DNA of 64,000 bases from the NCBI RefSeq assembly GCF_020509005.1, contig NC_063016.1, positions 806,001-870,000 on the forward strand, written 5' to 3'. The number at the start of each line of letters is the position of its first letter. Within the stretch, counting starts at the first letter, position 1. Source of the DNA: Fulvia fulva (lineage: Eukaryota; Ascomycota; Dothideomycetes; Mycosphaerellales; Mycosphaerellaceae). The notes below the pieces were generated by a model that was not told the origin of the DNA, searched no databases, and saw only the letters and a list, made by a program, of their open reading frames with translations. Shown piece by piece: positions 47,061 through 56,946 of the stretch. A program made the translations under genes and the position numbers.

Positions 47061-50000
47061 GTAGCCCCCCCGAACAAAGCTGAGTTCCTACGAAGCCGTA
47101 GTAGTTCCACATATCGAGGATGTTCAGCTTCAGTACCAGGCCTAGGCCTGATGTCATGGTCGATACACCATTGGTAAGCCCCGTCGAAGAGCTCAGATTC
47201 GAAGAGCCTGCCGATGTTGACTTCTGGGCCGTCTGCGCGGGCGTGGTATTCTTCGATTGCTTGACGATTGAAGATGATATGTTGGATAGGTTCCCATGAG
47301 GTATCCCACTCAGGGCAACCTTGCCATTCGACTTCATACTTGATCGGCGGTAGTCCTTCAACGTCGTTGGGCTCTACGCGGATTCCCCGGATCTTGCGGA
47401 CGGCATAGTCGTCAGAAGGTAGGTTAACAGGCTCGTCGACTTCTACTTCATCGGGAGGACCTGGCATGTCTTGGTTTTGGTTCGGGAATGGGTCCTCAGC
47501 CGACGGCCGAAGGCGTACGGGATGGAAGACGTCGTGGATCTTTATGTTCGCAGGAAGAGCTAGACGGTAGGCGTGTGAACTGATACGCTCGGTGATCTCA
47601 AAAGGACCTAGGTTCTTCCAGTTCAGCTTCTTGGAGGGGCGGTCTGTCTTGATGTTCTTGGAGTTGAGGTAGACCATATCGCCTACTTGGTAGTCGGGAG
47701 CTGGCTGGCGACGACGATTGGCTTGATCCTCGTAGATTGCTTGTGCGTACACCATCTCGTCGTGAACTTCTTCATGGATCTGTGAGAGCATAGTAGCGAA
47801 CTCGTCTGCTGCTTGCTCGTTTGCGTCTTCGGTAGGCGGGAGAGGTTCTTCTGGTTCCATGCCTGTACGAGGGTGGTAACCTCTCGTAGTATAGAAGGGA
47901 GAGTAGCCAGTAGTCTCCGAGTCCCAGTTACGAGTAGCGAACTCCACCGCAGGGATATGCTGAGGCCAATCCTTCTGGTGGTAGTCGACGAAGCAACGAA
48001 GGACCTGCTCGAGGATAGCGTTCGTAATTTCGGTCTGGCCGTCGGTCTGTGGCTGAAAACTGGTCGAGAGGTTATGCTTGATGCCTAGGATAGCACACAG
48101 ACGCTTCCAGAAGTGCGAGATGAACTGGGTGCCTCTGTCAGAGGTGATGCTATCCGGGAGGCCTTGAAAGCGCCAGACGAATTCGTAGAACAAGCGAGCA
48201 GTCTCCTTTGCGGTCATGCTCCAGCACGGGATCATGTACCGGTCCTTGGAGTGACGGTCCACGATCACTAGAAGGGCCTTTGCTTTCACGCCGCTGAAGG
48301 TCTTGCCGTGAGGAAGATCGGTGATAAAGTCCATAGTGATGTGCTTCCACGGACGATCAGGAGCCGGGAGAGGGTGCAAGAGACCGTGGGGACGGTGGCG
48401 GTTAGCTTTGGCTCTTCGGCAAGCAGCGCAGTTCAGCACGTAGCGGCGGACGTCCTTCCAGGAATGCGGCCACCAGTAATACCTAGCGAGGAGCTTGTGG
48501 GTCTTGGCTACGCCTGGGTGACCCCCAGAGGCGGAGTCGTGGATGATTTGAAGAATCTCAGCTCGGATATTAGAGCCTTCGGGCTGCGGTACGTAAAGCT
48601 TCTTACGGAAGTAGACGACACCTCCCTGGAGCTCGCACTCGGACAGCGAGAAGCCCGGGAATGTCCTCGCGCCAGATTCAAGGGCCTGAACTAACTCTTG
48701 GGCGTCTATGTCGGCATCGTACGCTGTTCGTACTCGTGCCATGATGCCTTCGGGCTGCTCCTCATTATCAAACCCCTCAAAGTCTGATTCGGATGAGCCG
48801 TCGGTCGTTACTGAGCCCTCTTCATCGTCGTTCAAGTCCTCAGCGTCCGAGGCGTATTCTTCAGGCTCGGATTCATCGTCACTCTCGTCAAGGTAGGCAG
48901 GAGCGAGCACGAGAGTAGCAAAGGAAGCGGCGAGCGTAGGCTGGCCGTTCGATAGGTACTCTCGAAGCTCGGAAGAGAGGTTGTGCTCTTTGATGACTTG
49001 TTGCCCTGCGATTTGCCGGCCCCCTCTTCGATCAACTGGAGAGTCACCAGGGCGGCGGGTAAGGGCGTCGGCCATCGAGTTGGCCTTGCCGGGCGTGTAC
49101 GAGATCACGAAGTTGAACCGGGAGAGGAACTCGCTCCAGCGGGCCTGGCGACGATTGAGCAGCTTGCTCTTCATAAAGTAGACGAGGTTCTTATGGTCGG
49201 AGCTTACTTGGACGGGCATAGCAGAGCCTTCGAGCTCGGGGCGCCACTCTTCGAAAGCTTTGACGATGGCGAGAAGCTCCTTGTCGTAGATCTCGTAGTT
49301 ACACTCCGTGGCGGTCATCTTCTTGGAGAGGAAGGCGACAGGTAACCAGGGGGATTCAGGCGAGCGGCGTTGTAGCAGGACACCGCCCACCACGCCGTCG
49401 GATGCGTCGGTCTCTACACGGGTCTCCAGTTCGAAATCGAAGTGCCGTAGAAGCGGGTTCTCAACAAACTTCGCTTTGAGCAAGTCAAAAGCCTCCTGGC
49501 ATTCGTCGGTCCAGGCGAACTTCTCACCCTTGCGCGTGAGCTTCGTCAAAGGGCGTACCACGCCCGAAAATGCGTGGATGAAGCGGCGGTAGAAGTTGGC
49601 AAAGCCTAGGAAACCCTGGACCTCTTTGACGTTCGTAGGAGCATCCCATTCGACGATAGCGTCGATCTTCTCTTGGTCCATCTTGATGCCGTCTGCGGTA
49701 ATGATCAAACCAAGGAACTTGACTTCGGTCTTCTCAAACTCGCACTTGTCGATGTCGAGCTGCAAGCCGGCGTCTGCGAGCTTCTGAAGGACCTTACAGA
49801 CGTGCTCGCGGTGCTCCTCCTTGGTCTCGCTGTAGACTAGGATGTCGTCGATGTAGGCAGTGCAGAACTGATCGAGGAACTCCTGAAGGATGTCGTTAAT
49901 GAAGTTCTGGAAGGTACTAGGCCCGTTACAAACGCCGAAGGGCATAACGAGCGACTCGAACAGCCCGTAGCGAGTACGGAAGGCTGTGAGATACTCGTGT

Positions 50001-51061
50001 CCTTCTGCCATTCGTAACTTGTTGAACGCAGCGATGACATCGAGCTTGGTGAAGTACTTGGCCTTAGAGAGGCGCTCGAGCGTCTCCTGAATCAACGGTA
50101 TTGGGTAGCGGTTCTTCTTTGTAACAGCGTTCAAGCCTCGGTAGTCTACGCAGAAGCGTAGACCACCGCCGGGCTTCTTGACGAACATGACGGGACTGCC
50201 AGCGCTGGAACGGCTCGCTCGAATGAACCCCTTCTTTAGGTTCTCTTCGAGGTATCTCTTGAGGACGATAAGCTCTTCTCGGGACATGGAATATAACGGT
50301 CCGAACGGTGTCTCTGCACCTTCTTCTAGCTCAATCTTGTGGTCGTGAGGGCGATGAGGAGGCAGCTCGTCTGCGGCTTTAGCATCGAATACGTGGAGGA
50401 TGTGGTGTGCCCAAGGAGGGACCTTCGTAGCAGGGTCGGTAGGTGTACGCTTCTTGTCGAGCTTCTCGAGGGCGATGTCGATATCGCGGAGAGAGGCGGC
50501 GAAGACTTGAGCTTTGGGCTGCTTAGCAGCAGTGGTGAAGGCAGCGGCGTTCACCTGGAAGATCTTGGTATACTCAGGACCGCGCTGAGGCGGCGGAGAA
50601 GGCGGAGGTGCCGGAGGAACTTCTGGAGGGAAGCTGACAGTAAGGGAAGTCCAGTCGATGATAGGTCGGTGTCGTCTGAACCAGGGGAGGCCGAGGATAA
50701 ACTTCTGATGCGGTAGGGACGTAAGGAAGCTGGTGATCGACATACGCTTGCCTCCGAGGGTGATTGACGTGTGTACAACATGAGTAATCTTACCAGTGGT
50801 AGTCTCCGTGCCGTCAAAGAGTTCAAGGGTGCGAGGGTACTTCAGTTCCTGGGGTTCGAGGTTGAGAGAGGTCGCGAGTTTATAGTCCATAAAAGACTCG
50901 CCTAGTGCGCCAGTGTCCATGAGAGTGAGATTGGAAGAAGAGAGTTTCTTTGAGCCGATATTTACATTCGTGACGAACGGTTTGCAAGCGTGGTCCTTGC
51001 CCGTCTCGTCGTACAGGTCTAGCTGTGCTGTATTGATCCTCAACTTCTTTCCTCTCTTCAC
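46883..51061 (-). CDS. Gypsy-3 pol polyprotein (protease, RT, RNase H, integrase, chromodomain)
   Basis: About 1392 codons of open frame, read from the right. In order: aspartic protease (LMDTGALGES, near residue 49); reverse transcriptase (RFCVDYRGLNAV, then AYIDDILVYS near 403); RNase H (ETDASDGVVGGVLL, YEIYDKELLAI, SDHKNLVYF); integrase with an HHCC finger (GHPGVAKTH...CAACRRAK, from about 840) and a DDE core (TMDFITD near 912, ITSDRGTQF near 975, DGQTEITNAILEQ near 1007). A chromodomain follows at about 1219-1265 (RKIRGIRVEP, YEVEWQGCPEWDTSWEP). The chromodomain makes this a chromovirus, a group that targets methylated-histone chromatin. The frame lacks an ATG at its start and stays open upstream through the gag stop, implying expression by frameshift from gag. 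It runs through the polypurine tract and ends inside the LTR. Confidence 0.95.
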   Translation of the reverse strand: MKRGKKLRINTAQLDLYDETGKDHACKPFVTNVNIGSKKLSSSNLTLMDTGALGESFMDYKLATSLNLEPQELKYPRTLELFDGTETTTGKITHVVHTSITLGGKRMSITSFLTSLPHQKFILGLPWFRRHRPIIDWTSLTVSFPPEVPPAPPPSPPPQRGPEYTKIFQVNAAAFTTAAKQPKAQVFAASLRDIDIALEKLDKKRTPTDPATKVPPWAHHILHVFDAKAADELPPHRPHDHKIELEEGAETPFGPLYSMSREELIVLKRYLEENLKKGFIRASRSSAGSPVMFVKKPGGGLRFCVDYRGLNAVTKKNRYPIPLIQETLERLSKAKYFTKLDVIAAFNKLRMAEGHEYLTAFRTRYGLFESLVMPFGVCNGPSTFQNFINDILQEFLDQFCTAYIDDILVYSETKEEHREHVCKVLQKLADAGLQLDIDKCEFEKTEVKFLGLIITADGIKMDQEKIDAIVEWDAPTNVKEVQGFLGFANFYRRFIHAFSGVVRPLTKLTRKGEKFAWTDECQEAFDLLKAKFVENPLLRHFDFELETRVETDASDGVVGGVLLQRRSPESPWLPVAFLSKKMTATECNYEIYDKELLAIVKAFEEWRPELEGSAMPVQVSSDHKNLVYFMKSKLLNRRQARWSEFLSRFNFVISYTPGKANSMADALTRRPGDSPVDRRGGRQIAGQQVIKEHNLSSELREYLSNGQPTLAASFATLVLAPAYLDESDDESEPEEYASDAEDLNDDEEGSVTTDGSSESDFEGFDNEEQPEGIMARVRTAYDADIDAQELVQALESGARTFPGFSLSECELQGGVVYFRKKLYVPQPEGSNIRAEILQIIHDSASGGHPGVAKTHKLLARYYWWPHSWKDVRRYVLNCAACRRAKANRHRPHGLLHPLPAPDRPWKHITMDFITDLPHGKTFSGVKAKALLVIVDRHSKDRYMIPCWSMTAKETARLFYEFVWRFQGLPDSITSDRGTQFISHFWKRLCAILGIKHNLSTSFQPQTDGQTEITNAILEQVLRCFVDYHQKDWPQHIPAVEFATRNWDSETTGYSPFYTTRGYHPRTGMEPEEPLPPTEDANEQAADEFATMLSQIHEEVHDEMVYAQAIYEDQANRRRQPAPDYQVGDMVYLNSKNIKTDRPSKKLNWKNLGPFEITERISSHAYRLALPANIKIHDVFHPVRLRPSAEDPFPNQNQDMPGPPDEVEVDEPVNLPSDDYAVRKIRGIRVEPNDVEGLPPIKYEVEWQGCPEWDTSWEPIQHIIFNRQAIEEYHARADGPEVNIGRLFESELFDGAYQWCIDHDIRPRPGTEAEHPRYVELLRLRRNSALFGGATVMVSPQSVQKVGTEESQSAQKSSRSDSPAWCVNAKNHMPRNIHYGTQPSRLVTVQLGV

Positions 51062-51108
51062 TTTCGGTAAACGTTGTTCTTGGTCTTCATCGCGTCGATG
51101 AGGAAGAC

Positions 51109-52269
51109 CTAGGCTTTTTCCTGCTCAGCGGGAGCAGCAGGAGCAGGCTCGATAGCGCCGACAGCGCCGCGAACCGGGTTGCGGGCGTTACGGGCAGCGA
51201 GCTGCGGACAGTTGGCTGCGATGTGGCCTGGACCGCCGCAGTAGGTGCAGAGTCCGGCCTGGCGACGGCGAAGCTTCTCTTCGGGAGTGAGCTTACCGTT
51301 GACGAGGCCCTGGACTCGAGGGACGGCGGCACCAGCGCTGAGATCCATAGCGTCACCTACAGAGACGGGAGGGAGAGCCGTAGGAGCGGCGGCGCCTAGT
51401 GGAGCAGCGAAGTGGCTTCCGGGACCACGAGGCTGACGACCTTGAGAACGGGAAGCGAGGAGAGAGGCGGTGTGTTTCATGTTGGAGTCGAGGCGCTGGC
51501 AGGTCTCGACGAGCTCACGGAAGCTCATAGCACCGACGTCCTTGTCCTCGAGGGCTCGAAGAAGCTCTGCTGACAAACCACGGCGGAGAGTGCTCTTCTT
51601 GGTCTCTTCGTTGTAGCCGGTGAACCCGATGTCGCGGTTGAAGGCCGCGAGGTACTCGGCGAAGCTCTTGTTCTTCTGGAGGAGGTTGTGGATGGCGTTC
51701 TGGGCGGTGGCTCTACGGTCTGGATCACCAAAGGCAGCACGGAGGTCCTGCATCAAGGTGAGGACGTCCGGGCAGCCGATAGTCTGCGTGGCGTTGTCGA
51801 TGTAGTGTTGTACCTGAGCCGCGGCGTCTCCCCGAAGGAGGGAGAAGACGTACGTGACTTTGTCCTTCTCTTGCGGAAAGTGGTCGGCATTAGCCAACAG
51901 CTTGATGGTGAGCTGTGTCTCAAATGCCTCAAACTTGCTCTTGTTGCCGTCGAACTCGTCTGGGTCGTTGACCTTCTTGGAGAAGTGCTGGCGGCGGTTG
52001 TCGTCGGCGTGCGGGGCGAGGTTCTGGAAGGTGTTCACAATACCTTGAAGGTATGTTGCTTGGTTGTTTGCTTGCTCGACCTGCTGGGCGGTCTCGCGGA
52101 AAGAGGAGACGGTGCGGTTGATGAGAGCGTAGGCGGTGTCGGGGTTGGCGTTTGCCCAGGCACCGAAGGCAGCGGCGTTCGAGAAGGGGATGTCAGTCCA
52201 CTCACTGAAGTGGAATGGAGTGTCTTGGTTGTCGAGGTTGACACCTCTATCGGTGGCGTGGTCACCCAT
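51109..52269 (-). CDS. Gypsy-3 gag protein
   Basis: Read from the Met at 52269 (MGDHATDRGVNLDNQ), the first Met inside the element beyond the LTR; the frame extends into the LTR but that part is unlikely to be used. It has a retrotransposon capsid-like region (FEAFETQLTIKLLANADHFP, AAQVQHYIDNAT, AFGDPDRRATAQN, GLSAELLRALED). A Cx2Cx4Hx4C zinc knuckle (CTYCGGPGHIAANC) lies near the C-terminus and should bind the RNA genome. It ends QEKA then TAG at 51109. Just before the stop is a run of five A (GAAAAAGCCTAG), where a shift of -1 would enter the pol frame. Confidence 0.93.
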   Translation of the reverse strand: MGDHATDRGVNLDNQDTPFHFSEWTDIPFSNAAAFGAWANANPDTAYALINRTVSSFRETAQQVEQANNQATYLQGIVNTFQNLAPHADDNRRQHFSKKVNDPDEFDGNKSKFEAFETQLTIKLLANADHFPQEKDKVTYVFSLLRGDAAAQVQHYIDNATQTIGCPDVLTLMQDLRAAFGDPDRRATAQNAIHNLLQKNKSFAEYLAAFNRDIGFTGYNEETKKSTLRRGLSAELLRALEDKDVGAMSFRELVETCQRLDSNMKHTASLLASRSQGRQPRGPGSHFAAPLGAAAPTALPPVSVGDAMDLSAGAAVPRVQGLVNGKLTPEEKLRRRQAGLCTYCGGPGHIAANCPQLAARNARNPVRGAVGAIEPAPAAPAEQEKA

Positions 52270-52311
52270 GAGGATGACTCGAGTGGTTGACGGTTTGTTG
52301 GTCTTTTGTGA

Positions 52312-52834
52312 TGTCAGGGCGAGAGCCTGGCCTGTGAGATGCAAGGGTGAAAGCGAGAATGCAGGTGCGAAGTGCAGATGCAAAAGGGTATGGTATGATT
52401 GCTACACAAAACAAAAGACGAAGGAAGCAAGAGAGGCCTGGGGAAGGCCAGATATTTATATGCGACCCTCGCGAGTGCGTGTCCCCGCATCAACAGGGCT
52501 AACCCGTGCGAAGCCGCGCTCAGCAGCTTTGCTCAAAACCTTATTCCAACCTGCCCTACGATCCGAGTCTTCCACGTGCTTCAAGGTTTGGTAGAGGGGT
52601 GAATTTGGAGGGCTGGGTCCCGTAGTGAATGTTGCGGGGCATGTGATTCTTGGCGCTCACACACCAAGCTGGACTGTCACTAATCTGGAGGGCTGGGTCC
52701 CGTAGTGAATGTTGCGGGGCATGTGATTCTTGGCGTTCACACACCAAGCTGGACTGTCACTTCTTGACGACTTCTGAGCGCTCTGAGACTCTTCTGTCCC
52801 CACCTTCTGTACACTCTGTGGGGAGACCATGACA
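52312..52834 (-). repeat. Gypsy-3 right LTR (5' LTR)
   Basis: 523 bp, TGTCAGGG to CATGACA, with the same internal 80-bp duplication as the left LTR. It is followed by the TSD ATAAG and then by the continuation of Gypsy-1. Confidence 0.93.
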
Positions 52835-54541
52835 ATAAGCTCGGTCTTATCGGTCTATAATATCTAGGCGCGTAACTTCGAGTAGCGTATATAGAAGGCT
52901 ATAAAGGTTTCGCCTTGTTCTTACTTATAGGTAGCAATATTAACTATAGCCTTAGTTCCTTTATTACGTGTACTATATTAGCGTGTTATCTAATCTAATA
53001 ACTCTTCTCTAGTCTTAAACTCGTTAAAGGACTACTGTCTAGGTATAGGGATCCTCGGCTTAATGCTTCGCTAAGGATCACCTTATGTCTACCTATACAC
53101 GAAGCGTAGACTATCTACCTTAGTACGGAAGGTTACTATAGTTAGCTTTAGGAGAATACTGCTATACTAGCTATCGAAATTAGGGTCGTTATCGTTCTTG
53201 AAGTACTTAGGGTCGGGTATACCCTTACCGATCTCTATGCCGCGAGTAAGGGTGCGGTCAATAGTGAAGAGACGTTCTAGAAGGTTAACTAGTAGTGTCT
53301 AGGTACGGGTGTTACGTATTCTCGAGTTACGACTATTATTAGGTCCTAGTCGCGGACGGTTATTATTACGTCCTCGGCTATTATTACTACGGTTATAGTC
53401 GTCTCTATCGTTATTACTACTACCGCTACCGCTACCTCTACTAGTAGCTTCGCGATACCTACGTAATAGCTGCTCGAGTAAGGTCTCGCGTAGGCGGGAA
53501 CGAGAGGGTCGGCGGCCTAAGCGGCCCCTACCTCCGTTCTATATAGTGTCTCCTACCTTAAGCCGAGCCTTTAGGTTATCGACTTCTTGTTATAGGGCCT
53601 AGTTCTTTACCTTAGCATCTTATGCCTTCTTCTTCTCCTTCTCGTAGATCTCGCTAAACTGCTTATATAGGTTATTAGCTTCCTTATATTTCTTCTCTAG
53701 CTCTTATAACTTAGCTAGGTCGTAATCCTTCTTACTCTTAAGATCTGCTACTATTTTCTATATAACAAGCTCTTTACTTCGTAGCATCTTATAGATACGG
53801 TCGTATTCGGTGTATAGCGTAGTATACTAGGTGTTCTAGAGGTCGTTAGCTCGCTCTATTATATCGAGTTGTCTACCCTTAGTAATCGCCGTATTAACTA
53901 CTTATAGTACAAAGTCGTAGGTAGTCTTCGGGTGTTAGGATATAAGGGTCGTAAGGTTGTCTAGGGTGATATTCTAGTATTCGGATACGAGAATGTGTTC
54001 TGCCTCGTCGAGTGATAGATACACCTCGTCTAGGTCGCCGCCTAGGTTCTCTTCGAGCTTGAACTCGAACAGTTCTATAAAGTCAATCTTACTACCTTCT
54101 TCTCGCTCAAAGGCCTTCTAGTAAGCTTAATTAATCTCTTGTTATAGCGCGATACCGGTATCTACTATAACCCGCCGGTTGTCGTCCTGTGTCTAACTCT
54201 AAGGGAAAGAGGAGAGGTCGGGGAAAAGAGATGTACGCTACTTACTTTTGCCCTTAGGCTTAGGTAGCGGTAGTATACCGCCGTTCGCTATTTATAAAGT
54301 TATATTATCTAGGTTCGGGAGAGGCGTAACGGTGCCTATATCCTGACTGTCTACGAGCGCGCGACTACCTACTAATAATGTCGCTATATTACGTTCTCTA
54401 GGTATCTACGCGCTATACGCCTTACCGTATTCTATATTCTAATATAACTCTACGCGTTCTCGAGTTCTACGGTTCTGTCTATTCCTATTGTTACGCGTCC
54501 CTTACCTAGATCCGCGATCTAGGTAGGGTAGTAGAACAAAC

Positions 54542-54725
54542 TATAAGGGCGCGCGTATTATAGGGTCTAAACGAGATAGTTATTATTCTACGAAGCTACG
54601 AAAGAGGAGCGTAAGGCGCGGCGAAGTTATAAAGCAAAGCCAAGCCGCGCTAACCCGATGCGAAAGGTCCGCGGTTTAGCCGGGCCGACGTAGCTATAGT
54701 AGGGGGTCGCGGGCTACCCGTAATA
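54542..54725 (-). repeat. Gypsy-1 right LTR (5' LTR)
   Basis: 184 bp from TATAAGGG to CCCGTAATA, followed by the TSD TATAC. Next to its inner edge is GTAGAACAAAC, probably part of the primer-binding region. Confidence 0.9.
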
Positions 54726-54730
54726 TATAC

Positions 54731-55552
54731 TAATATATAACTAGTTATAGTTATATAACTTAGTTAGCTTATATATAATAGAGCTATAGTTACTACTACT
54801 ACGATAGCTTTTATGTATCTATATCGAGAAATAGCGTAGTTGTAGTGTTGTTCTATGGGTGGCTAGGGTTATGCAAGCTTACATAAGGGGGATAGTGGAT
54901 AGTGAGAACCCAGGTGACAGTCCGGATCGTGTTTGAAGGAAGTCACGGGAGTACAACTTCATCTCGTCGCTGCACAATCGCCTCGATGTCCACCTTTGCA
55001 GCGGATTCTCGGCTCCGCGACTACCGCGAGCGCCGTTGCCGTTTCGTCCACACCGCATGAGGCTGCACAAAAAGAGATGGCACCATCGCCAGCAGGAGGA
55101 AGATAGGAAGAGTCAAAAAAGAGGAAGCGACAGAGATTGAAACATCGGACCGTGCACTTTGACGACCTGCCACGAATGCTGTGCGCTCAGTCTTGAGTTG
55201 GAGTGATACGCTACACTATTCTTTGCGGTGACTGTAAAAGGACGAGACAACCTACTCCAGCCCTGAATGCACGATGCATGGACGGAAGCGCGAGCAGCAT
55301 TGCCTGTCGCGGGGATGCTGCTTCAAAGCTACGGTCATGACTGCGTGGACGGTATAGGTGACATGTTTCACCAGTCGCCAGAGCTGGTCAGCGCAAGAAG
55401 CTGGAAAAACACGCTGTAAGGTAAGTCGCTCCTTGTGGTAAGAGGTGGCGCGATATACTTGGAGACACTGAAAACTTCTGCTCTCGACTTTCTCCCTATC
55501 GCGGCTGATACTTCATCTGTGATCCTGCGATTTTCGCAACGCATCAACGACC
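54731..55552. other. right flank of the stack; promoter region of the secreted protein gene
   Basis: To about 54840 the sequence is TA-rich and CpA-poor (RIP-like). From there composition returns to normal and no gene is supported up to the ATG at 55553. Confidence 0.45.
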
Positions 55553-56647
55553 ATGCACTTGTCCAAGATCCTTATTGCAGCTTGCACGCTGGTGCCTATG
55601 GTTTTTTGCCAAGCGGTGCAACCCGCTGATCGAGTATTCGAACGAGGTATGTGCTAAAGGTCATCGAATAGCGGTGGTTGTTCAAAAGAGACGGGCTGCT
55701 TGACGCACCGTGCTCCACGATCTAAACTGCTTGCTGAGGCCCTCAAATCTCCTTTCAATGAGGATAGCTGACGATTTGGCCACAGCAGCGAATGCAACAT
55801 GCACCGGCGCACCGATAGATGGCTACCACCCTCCGAAGATCGGATGGCCTCCTTATCAGTGGTACGTATGAGTGTCGGAGCGGCGTGCACTGGATGTGCA
55901 AGCGCTTGTACTCGAAGCTCCCGCCGGCGACTGTGACACCGGCACGTACGACTCAAGAAGCATGGCTAACTTCCATGCAGGGGCTGTCACCTGAAGCATC
56001 GTCCTAAGAGACCCGTCTTTGAGCTCATCCACTACCACGACTGCCAGGACTGCTACCAACCGGCTGATCGATTCGACGAACTGGGCGGCTGGGAAGGGCA
56101 CCAAGACGCAGACTCACTCTGCAAGCCGCTACCACCTGGTCCTCTTTGGCCACAGCGGGCAAGTCATATTCCCAACCCGCACTGTAGACACGCTCTGACA
56201 ATCCCGCAGGTCCGCTACACATACCACGAATTGAAGGATGGCAAAGCCAGCTGTCAAACAATGCGCCTGTATGATAGCAAGTTCACTACTGGCGGAGGCT
56301 GGATAGGCGACGACGATGCACGATTCCACAAGATCATCTTCCAGCGGGTGAGGGAGTATGACAAAGACGGGATTGAGAAGGAATTTTCGCCGCGCGCGTG
56401 GTCGTGTAAAGTCTCAGTGTATGAGCTCGGCAACTACGATTGTCAGGGAGAGCCTGTCGCTGGTGAGTGCATGCAGGTGACCGATAAGGTGTGGTATCAT
56501 CGAGTGCTAACCATACGTGTAGTCTTTGGTGACGAGGACGACAGAAAGTGCTTGGATGTGACGGGGCAGAATGTGAAGGTGGAGTGTGAGGTGAGGAACT
56601 ATGGAGTCATCAATGGACCGGGGCCGAATGGACCAGATGGGCCATGA
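55553..56647 (+). CDS. secreted cysteine-rich protein, effector candidate
   Basis: Proposed exons 55553-55646, 55768-55861 and 55981-56647, total 284 residues. Introns have GTATGT and GTACGT donors, GATAG and TGCAG acceptors, a GCTAAC branch site before exon 3, and consistent phase. Exon 1 is a signal peptide (MHLSKILIAACTLVPMVFCQA). Exon 2 gives ADDLATAANATCTGAPIDG and PPKIGWPPYQW. Exon 3 contains most cysteines (GCHLKH, HDCQDCY, LCKP, SCQTM, WSCKV, YDCQG, GECMQ, KCLDV, VECEV). About a dozen cysteines in a small secreted protein, with no enzyme motif, next to a transposon island is the usual profile of candidate effectors in plant-associated fungi, but that role is inference. Exon 3 could contain a further intron around 56140-56210. 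The family is not recognised. Confidence 0.55.
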
Positions 56648-56946
56648 TGTACACCTCCTTCGTGTTGCATGCGAGCGTTGGGATTTACACGCGTGCCTTC
56701 CACGTTGTTGCAACGTGCGGCTCAAGCCGCAGGCAGAGGCGTTGCTTTGGCGGCATCCACAGACGTACTTTTCTGACTTCGACTTTCTCCCAAGTCTACA
56801 CCAGACACAAATCTTTACGTTGACAAAGTGCAGTCTTCTTCGCCGGCATTCACGCACGAGACATTGCACGCCGTCGCAAAGGGTAAACTCCCACTCCCTC
56901 TCACTATCAGTCAACACCGCCGGCTGAATACACACAGAACTTCACC

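Larger units (their letters stand above)
46538..52834 (-). mobile_element. Gypsy-3: chromodomain Ty3/Gypsy retrotransposon, structurally intact and without RIP signature
   Basis: 523-bp LTRs (46538-47060 and 52312-52834) begin TGTCAGGGC and end GACCATGACA. The 5-bp duplication ATAAG (46533-46537; 52835-52839) marks insertion into Gypsy-1. By eye the two LTRs are identical, including both internal 80-bp units. Gag and pol are open on the minus strand, and a polypurine tract (complement GTAGCCCCCCC) abuts the left LTR at 47061. Base composition is normal, with CpA present throughout, in sharp contrast to the surrounding DNA. It therefore inserted after the surroundings were mutated and has not passed through RIP. 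It is likely capable of movement, or was very recently. Confidence 0.95.
29194..54725 (-). mobile_element. Gypsy-1: outer Ty3/Gypsy LTR retrotransposon, RIP-mutated, with nested insertions
   Basis: The 184-bp LTRs at 29194-29377 and 54542-54725 are flanked by the direct repeat TATAC (29189-29193, 54726-54730). The internal region is read on the minus strand: the polypurine tract complement (CCCCCCTCC) lies just inside the left LTR, and gag-like then pol-like sequence lies leftwards from the right LTR. It is interrupted by Gypsy-2 (30951-43119) and Gypsy-3 (46538-52834); its own sequence is about 7 kb. Pol remnants are readable, for example 45425-45159 with FLNKQFNHNPKEKLPL and YRLGVDYEIHIKP. 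The whole is full of stops because CpA has become TpA (Gln and Trp codons to TAG/TAA). It lacks about 150 bp present in Gypsy-2 (near 46226). Confidence 0.9.
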
